Positions 49,713 through 60,800 of a DNA stretch of 64,000 nucleotides are shown here, piece after piece. The notes beneath the pieces were generated by a model. It worked only from the letters and a program-made list of their open reading frames with translations. It searched no databases and was not told the DNA's origin. Each line of letters starts with the position of its first letter. The stretch's first letter is position 1. The translations under genes were made by a program, and so were the position numbers. Source of the DNA: Candidatus Kapaibacterium sp. (GTDB taxonomy: Bacteria > Bacteroidota > Ignavibacteria > Kapaibacteriales > UBA2268); contig CALBDO010000014.1 in the NCBI GenBank assembly GCA_937927515.1, positions 1-64,000 of the forward strand, written 5' to 3'.

Positions 49713-51656
49713 ATGAATTCCTCGATAGCTGTTTCTATCATTATTGTAAACTACAATGTTCGAGATTTTCTTGTTCAGTGTTTAAATTCCATCTTTAATT
49801 CCAAGACAAGCTTTCTCTTTGAAGTTATTGTAGTTGATAATAACTCCACTGATGACTCGGTTGAATTCTTACATAAAACTTTTCCTGTTGTAAATGTATT
49901 AGAGTTGAAAAAGAACAGTGGATTTAGTTACGCAAACAACAAAGGTTTCGAGGCTTCCAAAGGTAAGTACTTATTGTTTCTAAATCCTGATACAGTTTTG
50001 CAAGAGGACACTCTGCAAACGATGTATGATTTTATGGAGAAAACACCAAAGGTAGGAATTGCTGGATGCAAGGTTTTGAATGCTGATGGGACTATTCAAT
50101 TGGCTTGTCGCCGTGGGTTTCCAACCCCTTGGGTGGCTTTTACTAAGCTTTTTGGCTTGCAAAAATTGTTTCCTAAAAGTAGACTTTTTGGCCGTTACAA
50201 CCTTACGTATCTCGACCCGGATGAATTTTCTTACGTCGATGCCATCAGCGGTTCTTTTATGTTCATTCGTAGAGAGCTTTTTGCAAAATTAGGAGGCTTC
50301 GATACTTCGTTTTTTATGTATGGCGAGGATTTAGACATTTGTTATCGTGCAAAAAAATCGGGGATGGAAGTTGCGTATGTTCCAACAACCTCTATAATTC
50401 ATTATAAAGGTCAAAGTACAATTAGAAGCATCATCGATAATAAGTATCATTTCTTCAAATCGATGGAAATTTTCAGCAAAAAGCATTTTAGTAATTCCAA
50501 ATGGTTTACCTTTTTTATTAAAATTGGGATTTTTGTACGGCAATTTCTTTCCAAAGTCTTTGCTTACAAAATAGAGCTTGCTTTCATTGTATCAGACTTG
50601 TTAATTGTTAATCTTTCTCTACTTTTGGCAACATGGCTAAGATTTTCGAATGCTCTTTGTTTCCCTGATTATGCTTATCCAACTGTTTTTATAGTTCTGA
50701 GCTTAGTTGTATTTATTTCTATGATTATCTCCGGAGAATATTTCGAACATAATCACAGCGTTTGGAATAATACATTTGCTCTTTTGATATCCTTTTTCGT
50801 GCTATCCTCTCTGACATATTTCTTCAAGGATTATGCTTTTAGCCGTGGTGTATTACTGCTGACTATTGGGTTCACCCTTGTTTTTACAAATTTAACTCGA
50901 ATAGTTTATAATTTGAGAAAAAAAATAACCTCGCCAAGTCGTATTCTTTTCGTGGGTTACAACGCTAGTACAGAAGCTATTATCAAATCTATCGAACGTT
51001 CTGATACAACTAAATTTGTAGTCGTTGGTGTTGCATTGCTCGAGAATTCAAACAAGAATTTGGATTTACCCGTTTTGGGAAAATTGAGCGAGCTTGCAGA
51101 GATTGTAAAATTGCACAATGTAACTGATATTATTGTTACAGACGAGAAAATTTCCAAAATCGAAATGCTTGGAGAGATGCAGAAGCTAGTTGGAAAAAGT
51201 GTAAGATTTTTCTATGCACAAGGATACGAGGATTTCCTTGCCTCGGAAATAATATCTAATCTTACAAATCAAAGCAGCTCGCTGGAAATATACAACCTGG
51301 CTCGTTTTAGGTTTAGATTTTATAAAAGAATTTTCGACCTTGTTCTTTTGATTTTTCTTCTAACAATTGGAATTCCCTTTGTATTTTTGCTTTTGGACGA
51401 AAGTAAGAGAAAATTGAAATTCCTTTATAGAATTTTAGTAGGGAGGATGACATTTGTGGGTTTAGATAAAGAATTTAGGCAATTGTACAAAAAAGAACCG
51501 CTTATTACGATTACAGAAGCATATTCTGGAATAGTTCTTCGAGAGAAAACGAAAGAAAAGTTAAATACCTTTTATATGCAAAATTATTCACCATTACTTG
51601 ATATTGAAATTTTGTTGAAATATAAACGGGGTAAATATGGAAAAAACACAGCCTAA
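49713..51656 (+). CDS. GT2 rhamnosyltransferase-like domain fused to a reduced sugar-phosphate transferase
   Basis: 647 residues. Residues 1-235 are a WbbL-type GT2 ([44 protein letters not shown]). From about 285 to 395 come four or more membrane helices, then a Rossmann CoA-binding-like domain (about 410-520, [14 protein letters not shown]). The C-terminus (about 530-645) resembles the ends of WcaJ/PssY polyprenyl-phosphate sugar-1-phosphate transferases ([41 protein letters not shown]). The stretch between, which in WcaJ holds the KFRSM and SLDELPQ catalytic motifs, is gone. The phosphotransferase half may be inactive and serve as a membrane scaffold. Confidence 0.75.
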   Translation: MNSSIAVSIIIVNYNVRDFLVQCLNSIFNSKTSFLFEVIVVDNNSTDDSVEFLHKTFPVVNVLELKKNSGFSYANNKGFEASKGKYLLFLNPDTVLQEDTLQTMYDFMEKTPKVGIAGCKVLNADGTIQLACRRGFPTPWVAFTKLFGLQKLFPKSRLFGRYNLTYLDPDEFSYVDAISGSFMFIRRELFAKLGGFDTSFFMYGEDLDICYRAKKSGMEVAYVPTTSIIHYKGQSTIRSIIDNKYHFFKSMEIFSKKHFSNSKWFTFFIKIGIFVRQFLSKVFAYKIELAFIVSDLLIVNLSLLLATWLRFSNALCFPDYAYPTVFIVLSLVVFISMIISGEYFEHNHSVWNNTFALLISFFVLSSLTYFFKDYAFSRGVLLLTIGFTLVFTNLTRIVYNLRKKITSPSRILFVGYNASTEAIIKSIERSDTTKFVVVGVALLENSNKNLDLPVLGKLSELAEIVKLHNVTDIIVTDEKISKIEMLGEMQKLVGKSVRFFYAQGYEDFLASEIISNLTNQSSSLEIYNLARFRFRFYKRIFDLVLLIFLLTIGIPFVFLLLDESKRKLKFLYRILVGRMTFVGLDKEFRQLYKKEPLITITEAYSGIVLREKTKEKLNTFYMQNYSPLLDIEILLKYKRGKYGKNTA

Positions 51657-52602
51657 ATACCTACTCGAATTTGAAAAGCCAATCTACGAGCTCGAACAGA
51701 AAATCGAGGAGATGAAATCAATTGGCGAAGTTATAAATATTGACGAAGAGATTGAAAGGCTACAGAACAAAATTTTTGAACTTAAACAGCAAATATACAG
51801 CCAACTTACCCGCTGGCAACGAGTCCAAATAGCTCGACATCCAGAACGTCCATACACCTTGGATTACATCAATAATATTTTTACAGATTTTGTCGAGCTT
51901 CACGGCGACCGTCTCGTTCGCGACGACCCAGCCATCGTCGGCGGCATTGCTAAGTTCAACGGTCATTCCGTTCTTGTCGTCGGGCATCAGAAAGGACGAG
52001 ATACCAAAAGCAATCTCTTTAGAAATTTTGGTATGCCAAATCCAGAGGGATATAGAAAGGCACATCGTTTGTTTCTCTTGGCCGAGAAATTCAGTAAACC
52101 AGTAATTACATTTTTGGATACTCCCGGAGCTTATCCTGGAATGGAAGCCGAGGAACGTGGTCAAGCCGAAGCCATCGCCCGTAATCTTTTTTTAATGGCT
52201 AAATTGCGTGTTCCCATAATTGTTGTTATCATTGGAGAAGGAGCAAGCGGAGGTGCAATTGGAATTGGTGTTGGCGATAGAATACTAATGCTCGAAAATG
52301 CTTGGTATAGTGTAATTTCTCCAGAGTCTTGCTCCAGTATCCTTTGGCGTAGTTGGGATTTTAAAGAACAAGCTGCAGAAGCTTTAAAATTGACTGCTAA
52401 AGATTTGCTCGAGTTAAAGATAATCGATAGAGTCGTACCCGAACCACTTGGAGGAGCACATAAAGACCCCAAGCAAATGTTCACAATCATGAAAGAGGTG
52501 TTGAGTGAAGAATTGGAAAACTTGTTGAAGATAAAAATTGATGATTTAGTAAGGATGAGAAAAGAAAAGTTTTATAACCAAGGTGTTTGGAAAGAATTAT
52601 GA
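51637..52602 (+). CDS. accA: Acetyl-CoA carboxylase carboxyltransferase subunit alpha
   Basis: 321 residues. [79 protein letters not shown] and [12 protein letters not shown] are standard AccA landmarks. It transfers the carboxyl group from biotin to acetyl-CoA to make malonyl-CoA. It overlaps the upstream glycosyltransferase gene by 20 bp and the next gene by 4 bp. accD is not in the window; a biotin carboxylase partner may be the one at 55615-57123. Confidence 0.96.
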   Translation: MEKTQPKYLLEFEKPIYELEQKIEEMKSIGEVINIDEEIERLQNKIFELKQQIYSQLTRWQRVQIARHPERPYTLDYINNIFTDFVELHGDRLVRDDPAIVGGIAKFNGHSVLVVGHQKGRDTKSNLFRNFGMPNPEGYRKAHRLFLLAEKFSKPVITFLDTPGAYPGMEAEERGQAEAIARNLFLMAKLRVPIIVVIIGEGASGGAIGIGVGDRILMLENAWYSVISPESCSSILWRSWDFKEQAAEALKLTAKDLLELKIIDRVVPEPLGGAHKDPKQMFTIMKEVLSEELENLLKIKIDDLVRMRKEKFYNQGVWKEL

Positions 52603-53204
52603 TTAGGAAGTTAGACGAAGTCCTTAAGCGAGCCACGAAATGGGTCGAAGGTTTCGCACAGACGAGATACTCCCTCTGGGCATTATTCGGATTTGCTTTT
52701 GCCGAGGCTTCTTTTTTCCCAATACCACCCGATGTTTTGCTCATTGCAATAGCTTTTGCTTATCCCAAAAGGTCGTTCATTTCTGCATTTTGGTGTACCA
52801 TTGGCTCGGCTTTTGGAGGCATTTTGGGATATTACATCGGATTTTCTCTAATGCAAGTGATTGGTATTAAAATAATCGATTTTTATAATTTTCACCAGGA
52901 ATGGAATAAAGTTGTATCTGTCTTTAATAGTGATATTGGGTATTGGTTCCTTGCTATAGCTTCGTTTACTCCAATACCATATAAAGTGGCAACAATCGCT
53001 GCTGGTGCAACAAACCAAAATTTTATCCCTTTTGTTATAATCTCTCTTGTTGGTCGTGGCTTGCGTTTTTTTGCCGTGGCAACTTTGTTCTATTTTCTTG
53101 GTCCACCAGTCAAGGCATTTATTGATAAACATTTCGAAAAACTCACTTTTGCATTTATTGTACTTCTTATAGGTGGTTTCGTTGTTATAAAATTCTTATT
53201 CTGA
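52599..53204 (+). CDS. YqaA-type VTT/DedA-related membrane protein
   Basis: 201 residues, about 4-5 membrane segments. [15 protein letters not shown] and a GxxLGYYIGF segment, with a later [16 protein letters not shown], are the VTT (SNARE-associated/DedA) signature of the YqaA branch. Members are thought to be membrane-lipid scramblases or transporters. The start at ATG 52599 overlaps the accA stop (ATGA) and is served by AGGTG at 52581; an upstream TTG is less likely. Confidence 0.85.
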   Translation: MIRKLDEVLKRATKWVEGFAQTRYSLWALFGFAFAEASFFPIPPDVLLIAIAFAYPKRSFISAFWCTIGSAFGGILGYYIGFSLMQVIGIKIIDFYNFHQEWNKVVSVFNSDIGYWFLAIASFTPIPYKVATIAAGATNQNFIPFVIISLVGRGLRFFAVATLFYFLGPPVKAFIDKHFEKLTFAFIVLLIGGFVVIKFLF

Positions 53205-53208
53205 TTAA

Positions 53209-54369
53209 GTGGCAAGAATTATTTACTTATTTAAAGGCAAATTCCCTTGGGATGGAAGATTGGTGAAGATTTGCAATTCATTACAAAAGCAAGGCAACGA
53301 TGTTTTAGTGGTTGCGCGTTGGAAGAGTGAAAGGGATAAGATTGAAAATTGGTATGGTTTAAATATATATCGAGCATGCTACAAATTGCCTCCACAACTT
53401 TCGTTACCTTTTCCAAATAATTATTTTTGGATTAAGGACTTATCAGAGATTATCAAAGTATTTCTTCCAGAAATTATATTCGTTCGGGACATATTTCTTG
53501 TGAAGACAGTTAAAAAAGCTTTGGGGAAAAAGTCGGTACCGATAATCATTGATATGGCAGAGCACTATCCCGCTGCTGTACGTTACTGGAGGAAATATAA
53601 TAAAAATTTTTTAACAAAATTAATTGTTCACAAACTTCAAATTGTTGATAAATGGGAGACAGAGAGTGTTTCTATTGCAAATGGCATAATAACTGTTTGT
53701 GAGGAACAAAAGGAAAGACTTGTGAACAATTACCGTTTTAACCCAGATTTTATAGAAGTAATATATAATACACCAGAATTAAATTTTTTCAAGTATAGTG
53801 TAAAAAATCCTAAATCCAATCCTAGAACTTTCCTCCATCACGGATATCACACAAGTGAAAAGCCAATCGATAAATTTGTTAGGTATTTTCTTGATTACGC
53901 CTCTTCGAGCAAGGGTTTTCGTTTGCTGATAGCTGGACCTGGGGAGTGTATTCCAGAATTGAAGCATATGGTCGATTCAAGAAATGCAAATAATGTTGAT
54001 TTTCTTGGAGAGTATAAATTCGAAGATTTGCCGAAAATTTTGTTAAATGCAGATATAGGCATAATACCATATCCCGCTAACGATTTTAATAACTTCACCC
54101 TGCATAACAAGGTTTTTGATTACATGGCTTGTGGTATACCTATTTTGGTCTCAGATGCTAAGCCGTTGAAAAGACTTGTAGAAGAGACCAAAGCTGGGTT
54201 ATCAATTAAAATAGAGAGTGATTCAATTAGAAATTTCTTTAAAGAAATTGACAATTACAATTGGCTCGAGATGAGTAAAAATGCACTGGAATTTTCAAGA
54301 CGAAAGTACAACTGGGCAGTGGACGAAAGTAAATTGATTAGATTTACAAAAAAGGTGTTGGATGCCTAA
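53209..54369 (+). CDS. GT4-type glycosyltransferase
   Basis: 386 residues, GT-B fold. N-terminal half: GKFPWDGRLVKICNSLQKQGNDVLVVA. C-terminal half: FLHHGYHTSEKPIDKFV, LLIAGPGE, VDFLGEYKFEDLPKILLNADIGIIPY and FDYMACGIPILVSDAKP, with a nucleotide-sugar site typical of GT4. It starts with GTG, 4 bp after the previous stop. It probably adds a sugar to a surface glycan; the donor is unknown. Confidence 0.85.
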   Translation: MARIIYLFKGKFPWDGRLVKICNSLQKQGNDVLVVARWKSERDKIENWYGLNIYRACYKLPPQLSLPFPNNYFWIKDLSEIIKVFLPEIIFVRDIFLVKTVKKALGKKSVPIIIDMAEHYPAAVRYWRKYNKNFLTKLIVHKLQIVDKWETESVSIANGIITVCEEQKERLVNNYRFNPDFIEVIYNTPELNFFKYSVKNPKSNPRTFLHHGYHTSEKPIDKFVRYFLDYASSSKGFRLLIAGPGECIPELKHMVDSRNANNVDFLGEYKFEDLPKILLNADIGIIPYPANDFNNFTLHNKVFDYMACGIPILVSDAKPLKRLVEETKAGLSIKIESDSIRNFFKEIDNYNWLEMSKNALEFSRRKYNWAVDESKLIRFTKKVLDA

Positions 54370-54850
54370 ATTCGTTTCGAATACCATTCAAGTGCACGTG
54401 GCTGCTTGGGTAGAGCATCTACAGCAGTATAATTATTTAGCCCTCAGAAGGGGGAGTACCGACCCTCTTTATCCAGGATTGTGGCAAGCAATCACTGGAA
54501 CAATTGAACCAAGCGAGACAGCCATTAATTGTGCAATTCGAGAGATACGCGAAGAGACGGGGCTAATCCCAAAGCAAGTTTGGACAATCCCTTTTGTTGC
54601 TGTTTTTTTCGACCCGTACAAGGACGAGGTTAATGCCTCGCCTATCTTTGGTGTTACAGTAGACTTTAACCAGCAGATTTCCATCTCTGGTGAACATGAT
54701 GATTACAAATGGTTGAGTTTGGAGCAGTTTATTGAGGTTGTGGAATTACCCTCTCATAAAATCGGTGCGCGATATTTTTGGGATTACATCCTTAGCAAGA
54801 GAGATAAAAGCATGTTCAAGTTCAAAAATCAAGACCTTAAAATGTATTAG
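54362..54850 (+). CDS. Nudix hydrolase
   Basis: 162 residues with a full Nudix box GTIEPSETAINCAIREIREETGL, and WQAITG before it. The substrate is probably a nucleoside diphosphate derivative; the early LALRRGSTDPLYPGLW resembles the dATP/dihydroneopterin triphosphate pyrophosphatase (NudB) group. It overlaps the glycosyltransferase gene by 8 bp and ends the plus-strand run. Confidence 0.88.
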   Translation: MPKFVSNTIQVHVAAWVEHLQQYNYLALRRGSTDPLYPGLWQAITGTIEPSETAINCAIREIREETGLIPKQVWTIPFVAVFFDPYKDEVNASPIFGVTVDFNQQISISGEHDDYKWLSLEQFIEVVELPSHKIGARYFWDYILSKRDKSMFKFKNQDLKMY

Positions 54851-54911
54851 GAATTTTGTTGTGACGGTTTCTTTTAAAATTAGATTTGAAAAACTTTATT
54901 AACACATAAGA

Positions 54912-55595
54912 TTATGAGTAGTTGGGTTTAATTTTGTATGGCAGGGGGTCTTCTAAGCCAGCTTGCTGAAATCCCCGAAGTCGAAGAGCACACGAGTCGC
55001 ATACACCACAAGCGATTTCACTTTCGCGATAGCAGCTCCATGTCAATTCGAATGGAACGTTAAAATTGTGACCGAGCCGCACGATGAAGCGTTTAGTTAG
55101 ATTTATCAAGGGAGTGTGTATTTGAATTGTAGTTTCGGGTTTTGTTCCCAAGTTGATAGCTTTTTCAAAAGCTTGAAAAAAATCCAGTCGGCAATCGGGA
55201 TATCCACTGCTATCGGTTTCGACAGCTCCAATAAAAATAGCTTTTGCTCCGAGAACTTCTGCCCAGCTAGTGGCAATTGCAAGTATGTTGCCATTTCGAA
55301 ATGGAACATAAGTTGAGGGTATTTCGGAGCGATTTAAGTTTGCAAATTCAATTTCTATGCTCGTATTAGTCAAAGAAGAACCACCGATTTTTTTAAAGTA
55401 ATCAATAGAAATGGTTAATCTGTTGTCAAATTGGAAATAATCACACAAATCATTGAAGGCTTTAAGCTCTCTTTCCTGCGTTCTTTGACCATAAAGAACA
55501 TGAAGCGCAGAAACTTCATAACCTAATGACTTTGCAAGTGCTGCGGTTACAGCAGAATCCAGTCCTCCACTCATCAAAACTACTGCTTTGTTCAT
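54912..55595 (-). CDS. queC: 7-cyano-7-deazaguanine synthase
   Basis: 227 residues, an ATP-dependent preQ0 synthase in queuosine synthesis. The PP-loop is LMSGGLDSAV, then VPFRNGNILAIATSWAE and the zinc-binding Cys set SCYRESEIACGVCDSCALR are conserved. The start was set at 55595, with a GGGGGAG ribosome site, because the longer frame adds 32 residues overlapping the biotin carboxylase gene. No other que gene is in the window. Confidence 0.95.
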   Translation of the reverse strand: MNKAVVLMSGGLDSAVTAALAKSLGYEVSALHVLYGQRTQERELKAFNDLCDYFQFDNRLTISIDYFKKIGGSSLTNTSIEIEFANLNRSEIPSTYVPFRNGNILAIATSWAEVLGAKAIFIGAVETDSSGYPDCRLDFFQAFEKAINLGTKPETTIQIHTPLINLTKRFIVRLGHNFNVPFELTWSCYRESEIACGVCDSCALRLRGFQQAGLEDPLPYKIKPNYS

Positions 55596-55614
55596 TTTCA
55601 GACTCCCCCGATAA

Positions 55615-57123
55615 TTAATGATACCTTCTATATGTGTAATGTCGCAATTTCCAGCGACTCTTATAGGTGTTGTTGTTATGAGTCGCCGCAAGTGTTATTG
55701 GCTTTTCTTTTGCTTTATAAAAGTGCAAGGCAATTGCAGAAGCAAGTTTTGAATATTCTTCCTTTGCTTGGTGCAGTTTAGTGAAGTCAAATTCATTTTC
55801 CAAAAAAGCAGTGTGGTAAGTTCCGTCTAAGTATCTTGGTTCTTGAAGAATTTGAATTAAAAAGGGTATACCAGTTTTTACGCCAAAAATTTTAAAATCC
55901 TTTAATGCTCTCAGCATAGTTGATATTGCTTCATTTCGGTCTTTACCATAAGTTATAAGTTTTGCAATTAATGGGTCGAAATGTATGGTAATTTCGGAGT
56001 TTGTTTCGACGCCACTGTCGAGCCGAACACCTTTGCCACCCGGCTCTCGCATATATATTATTTTGCCTGTGTCTGGCAAAAAGTTATTAAAGGGGTCTTC
56101 TGCATTAATACGACATTCAATAGAGTGCCCTTTCCAGAAGACGTCTTCTTGAGAGAATGATAATGGGTAGCCAAAGGCAATTCTGATTTGTTCCTTTACT
56201 ATGTCGATACCAGTAACAAATTCAGTAACCGGGTGCTCCACTTGCAAACGGGTGTTCATTTCGAGAAAGTAGAAATTTTTGTTTTTATCGAACAAAAACT
56301 CGATTGTTCCCGCATTTACAAAACCAACTGCTTTTGCTGCTTCGATGGCAACAAAACCCATTTTTTGCCTCAAATCTTTGTCGAGCACTGTAGACGGAGC
56401 CTCCTCGATTACTTTTTGATGACGACGTTGTATCGAGCAGTCTCGTTCACCTAAGTGAACATAATTTCCGTACTCATCACCAAGTATTTGAATTTCGATA
56501 TGTTTTGGTTCTTCGAGATATTTTTCAATATAAATTGAACCATCACCGAAAGATTTCAATGCCTCTCGTTGTGCCGATTCGAAGCTATCCTTGAATTCTT
56601 CGCGTTTCAAGACTTTTTTCATTCCTTTGCCACCACCGCCAGCAGAAGCTTTCAAAAGCACTGGAAAACCTATACTTTCTGCAATTCTTATCCCATCTTC
56701 AATTGAATTTACTGGTTCCTTCGTGCCAGGAACAATCGGCACTCCAGCTTTCGACATCAATTCCCGCGCTTGTGTTTTGGTCCCCATTGCTTCAATCGAG
56801 TTGGGTTTAGGGCCAATGAACTTTATGCCAGCATCCAAACAAGCTTGGCTGAATGCAGCCCGCTCTGAGAGGAAACCATAGCCAGGATGTATAGCTTCGG
56901 CTCCACTTTTCCTTGCAACGTCGATTATCTGTTGAATGTCGAGGTAAGCGGATTTAGGTTGTTCAGAATAAATTTCGTAGGCATAATCCGACATACGTAC
57001 AAAAGGGGCAGTGCTATCAACTTTATGGTAAATAGCAACTGTTTCGATGCCTAATTCGTGTGCGGCTCTAATTACTCGAACGGCAATCTCACCACGATTT
57101 GCAATTAAAATTTTCTTAAACAT
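55615..57123 (-). CDS. accC: Biotin carboxylase (second paralogue)
   Basis: 502 residues. KKILIANRGEIAVRVIRAA, HPGYGFLSERAAFSQAC, GGGGKGM, CSIQRRHQKVIEEAPS and the catalytic EMNTRLQVEHPVTEFVTG are intact. It is about 50 residues longer than classic AccC; the extra C-terminal tail is basic and ends YKSRWKLRHYTYRRYH. It is closer to the canonical acetyl-CoA carboxylase form than the copy at 10358-11860, but no biotin carrier gene is adjacent. It lies 19 bp upstream of queC. Confidence 0.9.
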   Translation of the reverse strand: MFKKILIANRGEIAVRVIRAAHELGIETVAIYHKVDSTAPFVRMSDYAYEIYSEQPKSAYLDIQQIIDVARKSGAEAIHPGYGFLSERAAFSQACLDAGIKFIGPKPNSIEAMGTKTQARELMSKAGVPIVPGTKEPVNSIEDGIRIAESIGFPVLLKASAGGGGKGMKKVLKREEFKDSFESAQREALKSFGDGSIYIEKYLEEPKHIEIQILGDEYGNYVHLGERDCSIQRRHQKVIEEAPSTVLDKDLRQKMGFVAIEAAKAVGFVNAGTIEFLFDKNKNFYFLEMNTRLQVEHPVTEFVTGIDIVKEQIRIAFGYPLSFSQEDVFWKGHSIECRINAEDPFNNFLPDTGKIIYMREPGGKGVRLDSGVETNSEITIHFDPLIAKLITYGKDRNEAISTMLRALKDFKIFGVKTGIPFLIQILQEPRYLDGTYHTAFLENEFDFTKLHQAKEEYSKLASAIALHFYKAKEKPITLAATHNNNTYKSRWKLRHYTYRRYH

Positions 57124-57220
57124 GGGATTTTTTTAAAAAAGTTAATTTAAAAAAATTAAACGAAATAATAAAGAGGTGGGGGAGTGTTTAAAAAGAGTAA
57201 ATTGAATGTTTTCTTTTTCG

Positions 57221-57293
57221 AGCCACCTGCCGGATTCGAACCAGCGACCGGCTGATTACAAATCAGCTGCTCTACCAGCTGAGCTAAGGTGGC
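57221..57293 (-). tRNA. tRNA-Thr (anticodon UGU)
   Basis: On the minus strand the sequence folds into a complete cloverleaf: acceptor GCCACCT/AGGTGGC, D-arm GCTC...GAGC, anticodon stem GCTGA/TCAGC with loop TTTGTAA (anticodon TGT), T-arm GCTGG-TTCGAAT-CCGGC, discriminator T. No CCA is encoded. It is located upstream of accC on the same strand. Confidence 0.95.
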
Positions 57294-57435
57294 TTTCAAA
57301 AATGCAAAATTATAAAATTATACTTAATTAAGCAAAAAATTTTAATTTTTGAATATTCAATGTTAGTTTGAATTTAATAATTTTTTGAAATGCTAAATTT
57401 TTTTTGAGATTTTGTAAAAATTTTTATTTTTGCAA

Positions 57436-57873
57436 ATGAGGATATCTTTAATTGATATGAAATTAGGTAATCTTTTACCTTCTTGGTTATTATTGATATT
57501 GCTTGCATGTATGTCCAAAAATTTTGTTTTTACTCGATTGCAGATTGTTCAAGGGGGTGGCTTTACTGGTATGTATTATGGTTACATTATTCAATCCGAT
57601 GGCAAAGTTTTTAAATGTGAAGGAAAGGAAACTTGTGATAGCGTAAATATTTTTAAAACCTTAACGCCCAAAGAAATTCGAGACTTGAATGAAATTATAG
57701 TCCAATATAAACTTCTCGAGCTCGATTATCAATCCCCTCATAATATCAGCCGAAAAATGATTTTGAATTTCGGTTCTTCAACGAAGATTTTTATTTGGAA
57801 TCCTTTTAGTAAGGATAGCATTGAAGAAAAGTTGTCTGAAATTTATGAAAAGATAGAAAGTTTTGTAAAATAA
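57436..57873 (+). CDS. Lipoprotein resembling emfourin-type M4 protease inhibitor
   Basis: 145 residues. The N-terminal hydrophobic stretch ends LLILLACMSKN, a lipobox with the lipidated Cys near residue 26. The mature part begins LQIVQGGGFTGMYYGYIIQSDG and continues with a helix (LTPKEIRDLNEIIVQYKLLEL) and a final beta-pair (KMILNFGSSTKIFIWNP). The I-x-x-x-G-G-F-x-G opening plus helix plus strands is the layout of emfourin (protealysin inhibitor) proteins, which are encoded beside M4 proteases. Here the next gene, 15 bp away, is an M4 protease. The ATG at 57436 was chosen over an in-frame TTG two codons upstream. Membrane-anchored emfourins are not known to me. The family call is by eye. Confidence 0.65.
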   Translation: MRISLIDMKLGNLLPSWLLLILLACMSKNFVFTRLQIVQGGGFTGMYYGYIIQSDGKVFKCEGKETCDSVNIFKTLTPKEIRDLNEIIVQYKLLELDYQSPHNISRKMILNFGSSTKIFIWNPFSKDSIEEKLSEIYEKIESFVK

Positions 57874-57888
57874 AATAGGAGAGTAGAA

Positions 57889-60800
57889 ATGGTAAGACTT
57901 GTTTCTAATTTATTTTCGCTCTTCGTTTGTTTGGCTATTTCTCTTTCTTTCGTCCACGCAGACGTTTTCGAGCAAATCGAGATGATTAAAAATGGTGCGA
58001 TTAAACCTCAAAAGATAAAAGTAGACTTTGAAAAACTGAAGTTACTGAAAAACTATCTTCGCCCATCTGAAACAAACGTTGAAAACACGGTTTCCAATCC
58101 CACAGCGATAAAGCAAATGGAGTATAATACACAGAATTTATTTGAAAATCTTTATGTTTTTTCCGATGATTTTGATGTTTTATTCGACCCAAGTCTTGGC
58201 ATTCCAAAATTTATAGCCCCCAGAAAACAGTCTGCCTTGGTAAATTCAAAATACAAAAATTTTGCCCTTTCAAATATCTTGTTTACTTTTTTGAGACAAA
58301 ACAAAGAGTACTTTCGATTGCAAGAACCAGAAAAATTTTTCCAGGAAGTGGAAGTTTCCAAAACAAAAGATTTGGATTTAGTTATACGTTACCAACAGGT
58401 TTACCAAAAGATTCCAATCTGGGGCAAAGAATTGATTGCATTATATAATAGTTTCGGTGAATTGAAGAATATTGTTTCCAACTATTTACCTTGCGAGAAA
58501 TTCGATGTACCTATTGAACCCAAAGTCGATGCCAAATTAGCTATTGAAAAGTCGAATTCAGACCTTGCAAGCAAGGGAGTATTTTTCACTGACATTGGTG
58601 CTTTCAAAGACATTCTTCAAAAGAAGTATCCAACCTCAAAATTGTATATCTTGAAAGAAAGTGTAGATGAAAATCCCAGATTAGTTTGGATTGTGGAATT
58701 AATGCCTAATATTTACGAAGTATATAGGTATTTTGTTGATGCAATCACTGGTGAGATAATACAATCTTATCGAGCCAATCCCTCTGATGGTATTGTTACA
58801 GGGACTGGTAAAGACTTGTTTAACCGAAATGTAAATATAAATGTAGTTCAAAAAGGAAATAAGTTCTACTTAGTCGATGCCACTAAGCGGATGTTTAACA
58901 ACAATTTAAATAATCCTAACGGAGTAATTGTCATATATACAAACAAATACCAAGACCTAACAAGGAATTCAATGCCAGAGATTGTTTCATCCAATTCTAG
59001 TTATTTTGACGATGCAGTTGCAGTCACTGCCCATAAATTTCTTGGTGCAATTTACGACTATTACCTCCAAACGCATGGTAGAAATTCGATTGATGGAAAT
59101 GGAAAGAATATTATTTGTGTTGTTCACGCTACAGAAAATTTTCAACCTATGCAAAATGCTTTTTGGAATGGGGAATTTATGGTTTTTGGGGACGGAGGAG
59201 GAATCTTTTACCCATTCACGAGAGCATTGGATGTGATTGCACACGAATTTACCCACGGTGTAGTTCAGTTTACAGTGGATTTAGAGTACAAATTTCAGTC
59301 TGGTGCCTTGCACGAAGCTTTTGCCGATTGGGGTGGCGCCATGCTCGACCGCGAGGATTGGTATATTGGTGAAGATTTGGTATATCCGCAGTACTTCCCA
59401 AATGGCACGAGAAATATGCAAGACCCACATAATGGTGCCAGTTTTGGCGACCCAAATTGGCTGCCTGCTCATATGAACGAATATCAAGATATGACTTTGG
59501 ATAGAGACAATGGTGGAGTACACATCAATGTAGGAATAATTAACAAGGTTACATATCTTATTGGAAATTCGCTTGGAAGAGATAAGCTTGAAAAAATTTA
59601 TTATCGTGTCTTGGATAGAAGATATTTGGCCAAGCAGGCAAATTTTGTGGACTTTCGTTTTGCTTGCGAGCGAAGTGCAAAAGAACTTTTCGGTGACAAC
59701 TCGCCAGAGCTTAGTGCCGTTAGAAATGCTTTCAGTTCTGTTGGTATAGGTTCTTCAGGTGGCTCGAGCCCTTCGCCAGAGCTTCCGCCTATCGTTGGTT
59801 TGAAATATGTCCTTGCTGTCGACCAACAAAACCACAATCTTTACCGTGCAGAGGAAACTATAAATACACAAAATGACATTAAAAAAATTAGTAACTTCTC
59901 TCTGGATGTCTCTTCTGGCTCTACATACTCCGTTTTGTCCAGTGGTGCCTCTGCTATTTGTATCGACCAATCTAACATGCTCAGAGGACTAAACTTAATT
60001 ACAGGTGAGGATACAATTTTGGTTGATGCTCCTATCTTTCGTTCAATTGCATTAGTCGAAGGGAAAAGACCAAAAATTGCTTTTACAACTATTGAATATC
60101 TTCCACAAATTTATATTTACGATGCAATTACCGACGATACCAAAGCAATAGATTTGTATCAACCAAGCACAAGCCATACTGGGTACGGTGCGGAGCCATT
60201 GTTCGCTATTAATTTATCCTGGAATCCAAGTGGTACTTTATTGATTTATGATGTAATCAACGTTAGGGTGGATGCACAAGGCGATACTTCTTACTATGCA
60301 GAAATTAATGCGCTCGAACCAGAGAGTGGTGTTATCTACAGGCTACTACCGCCTCTTCCATATGGATTTCATGTAGCCTCTCCAAAATTTTCTCAAACAA
60401 ACGACAACAAAATTGCATTTGTAGTCTACAATGAGAATGCTGGCATTGGTAGCATTATTCTTGGTAATCTTTATGATGGTCGCACTTCCCAAATCGTTTC
60501 TACCTACTTGACTCTGGACCAACCAGCAACACCACACTTCTCTCCATCCGATAATGCTATAGTTTTTCAAAATTTCAAACCTACAACTAGTCAATACATG
60601 GTCTACAAGCAATATCTTGGTCCTGATAAGTTTACCCCCTCTGGTCAACCCCAGTTATTTTTAATCAACGCCGGTATTCCTCAATGGATTGCATTGGGGC
60701 AAAGGTCTTCTGTTTTGGATGTGAGTAGTGGTCGGGAGATTTTTCCAAATCCTTTTACTGATAAGCTGATAATTAATCTTGAAAATCTTAATTTAAAGAA

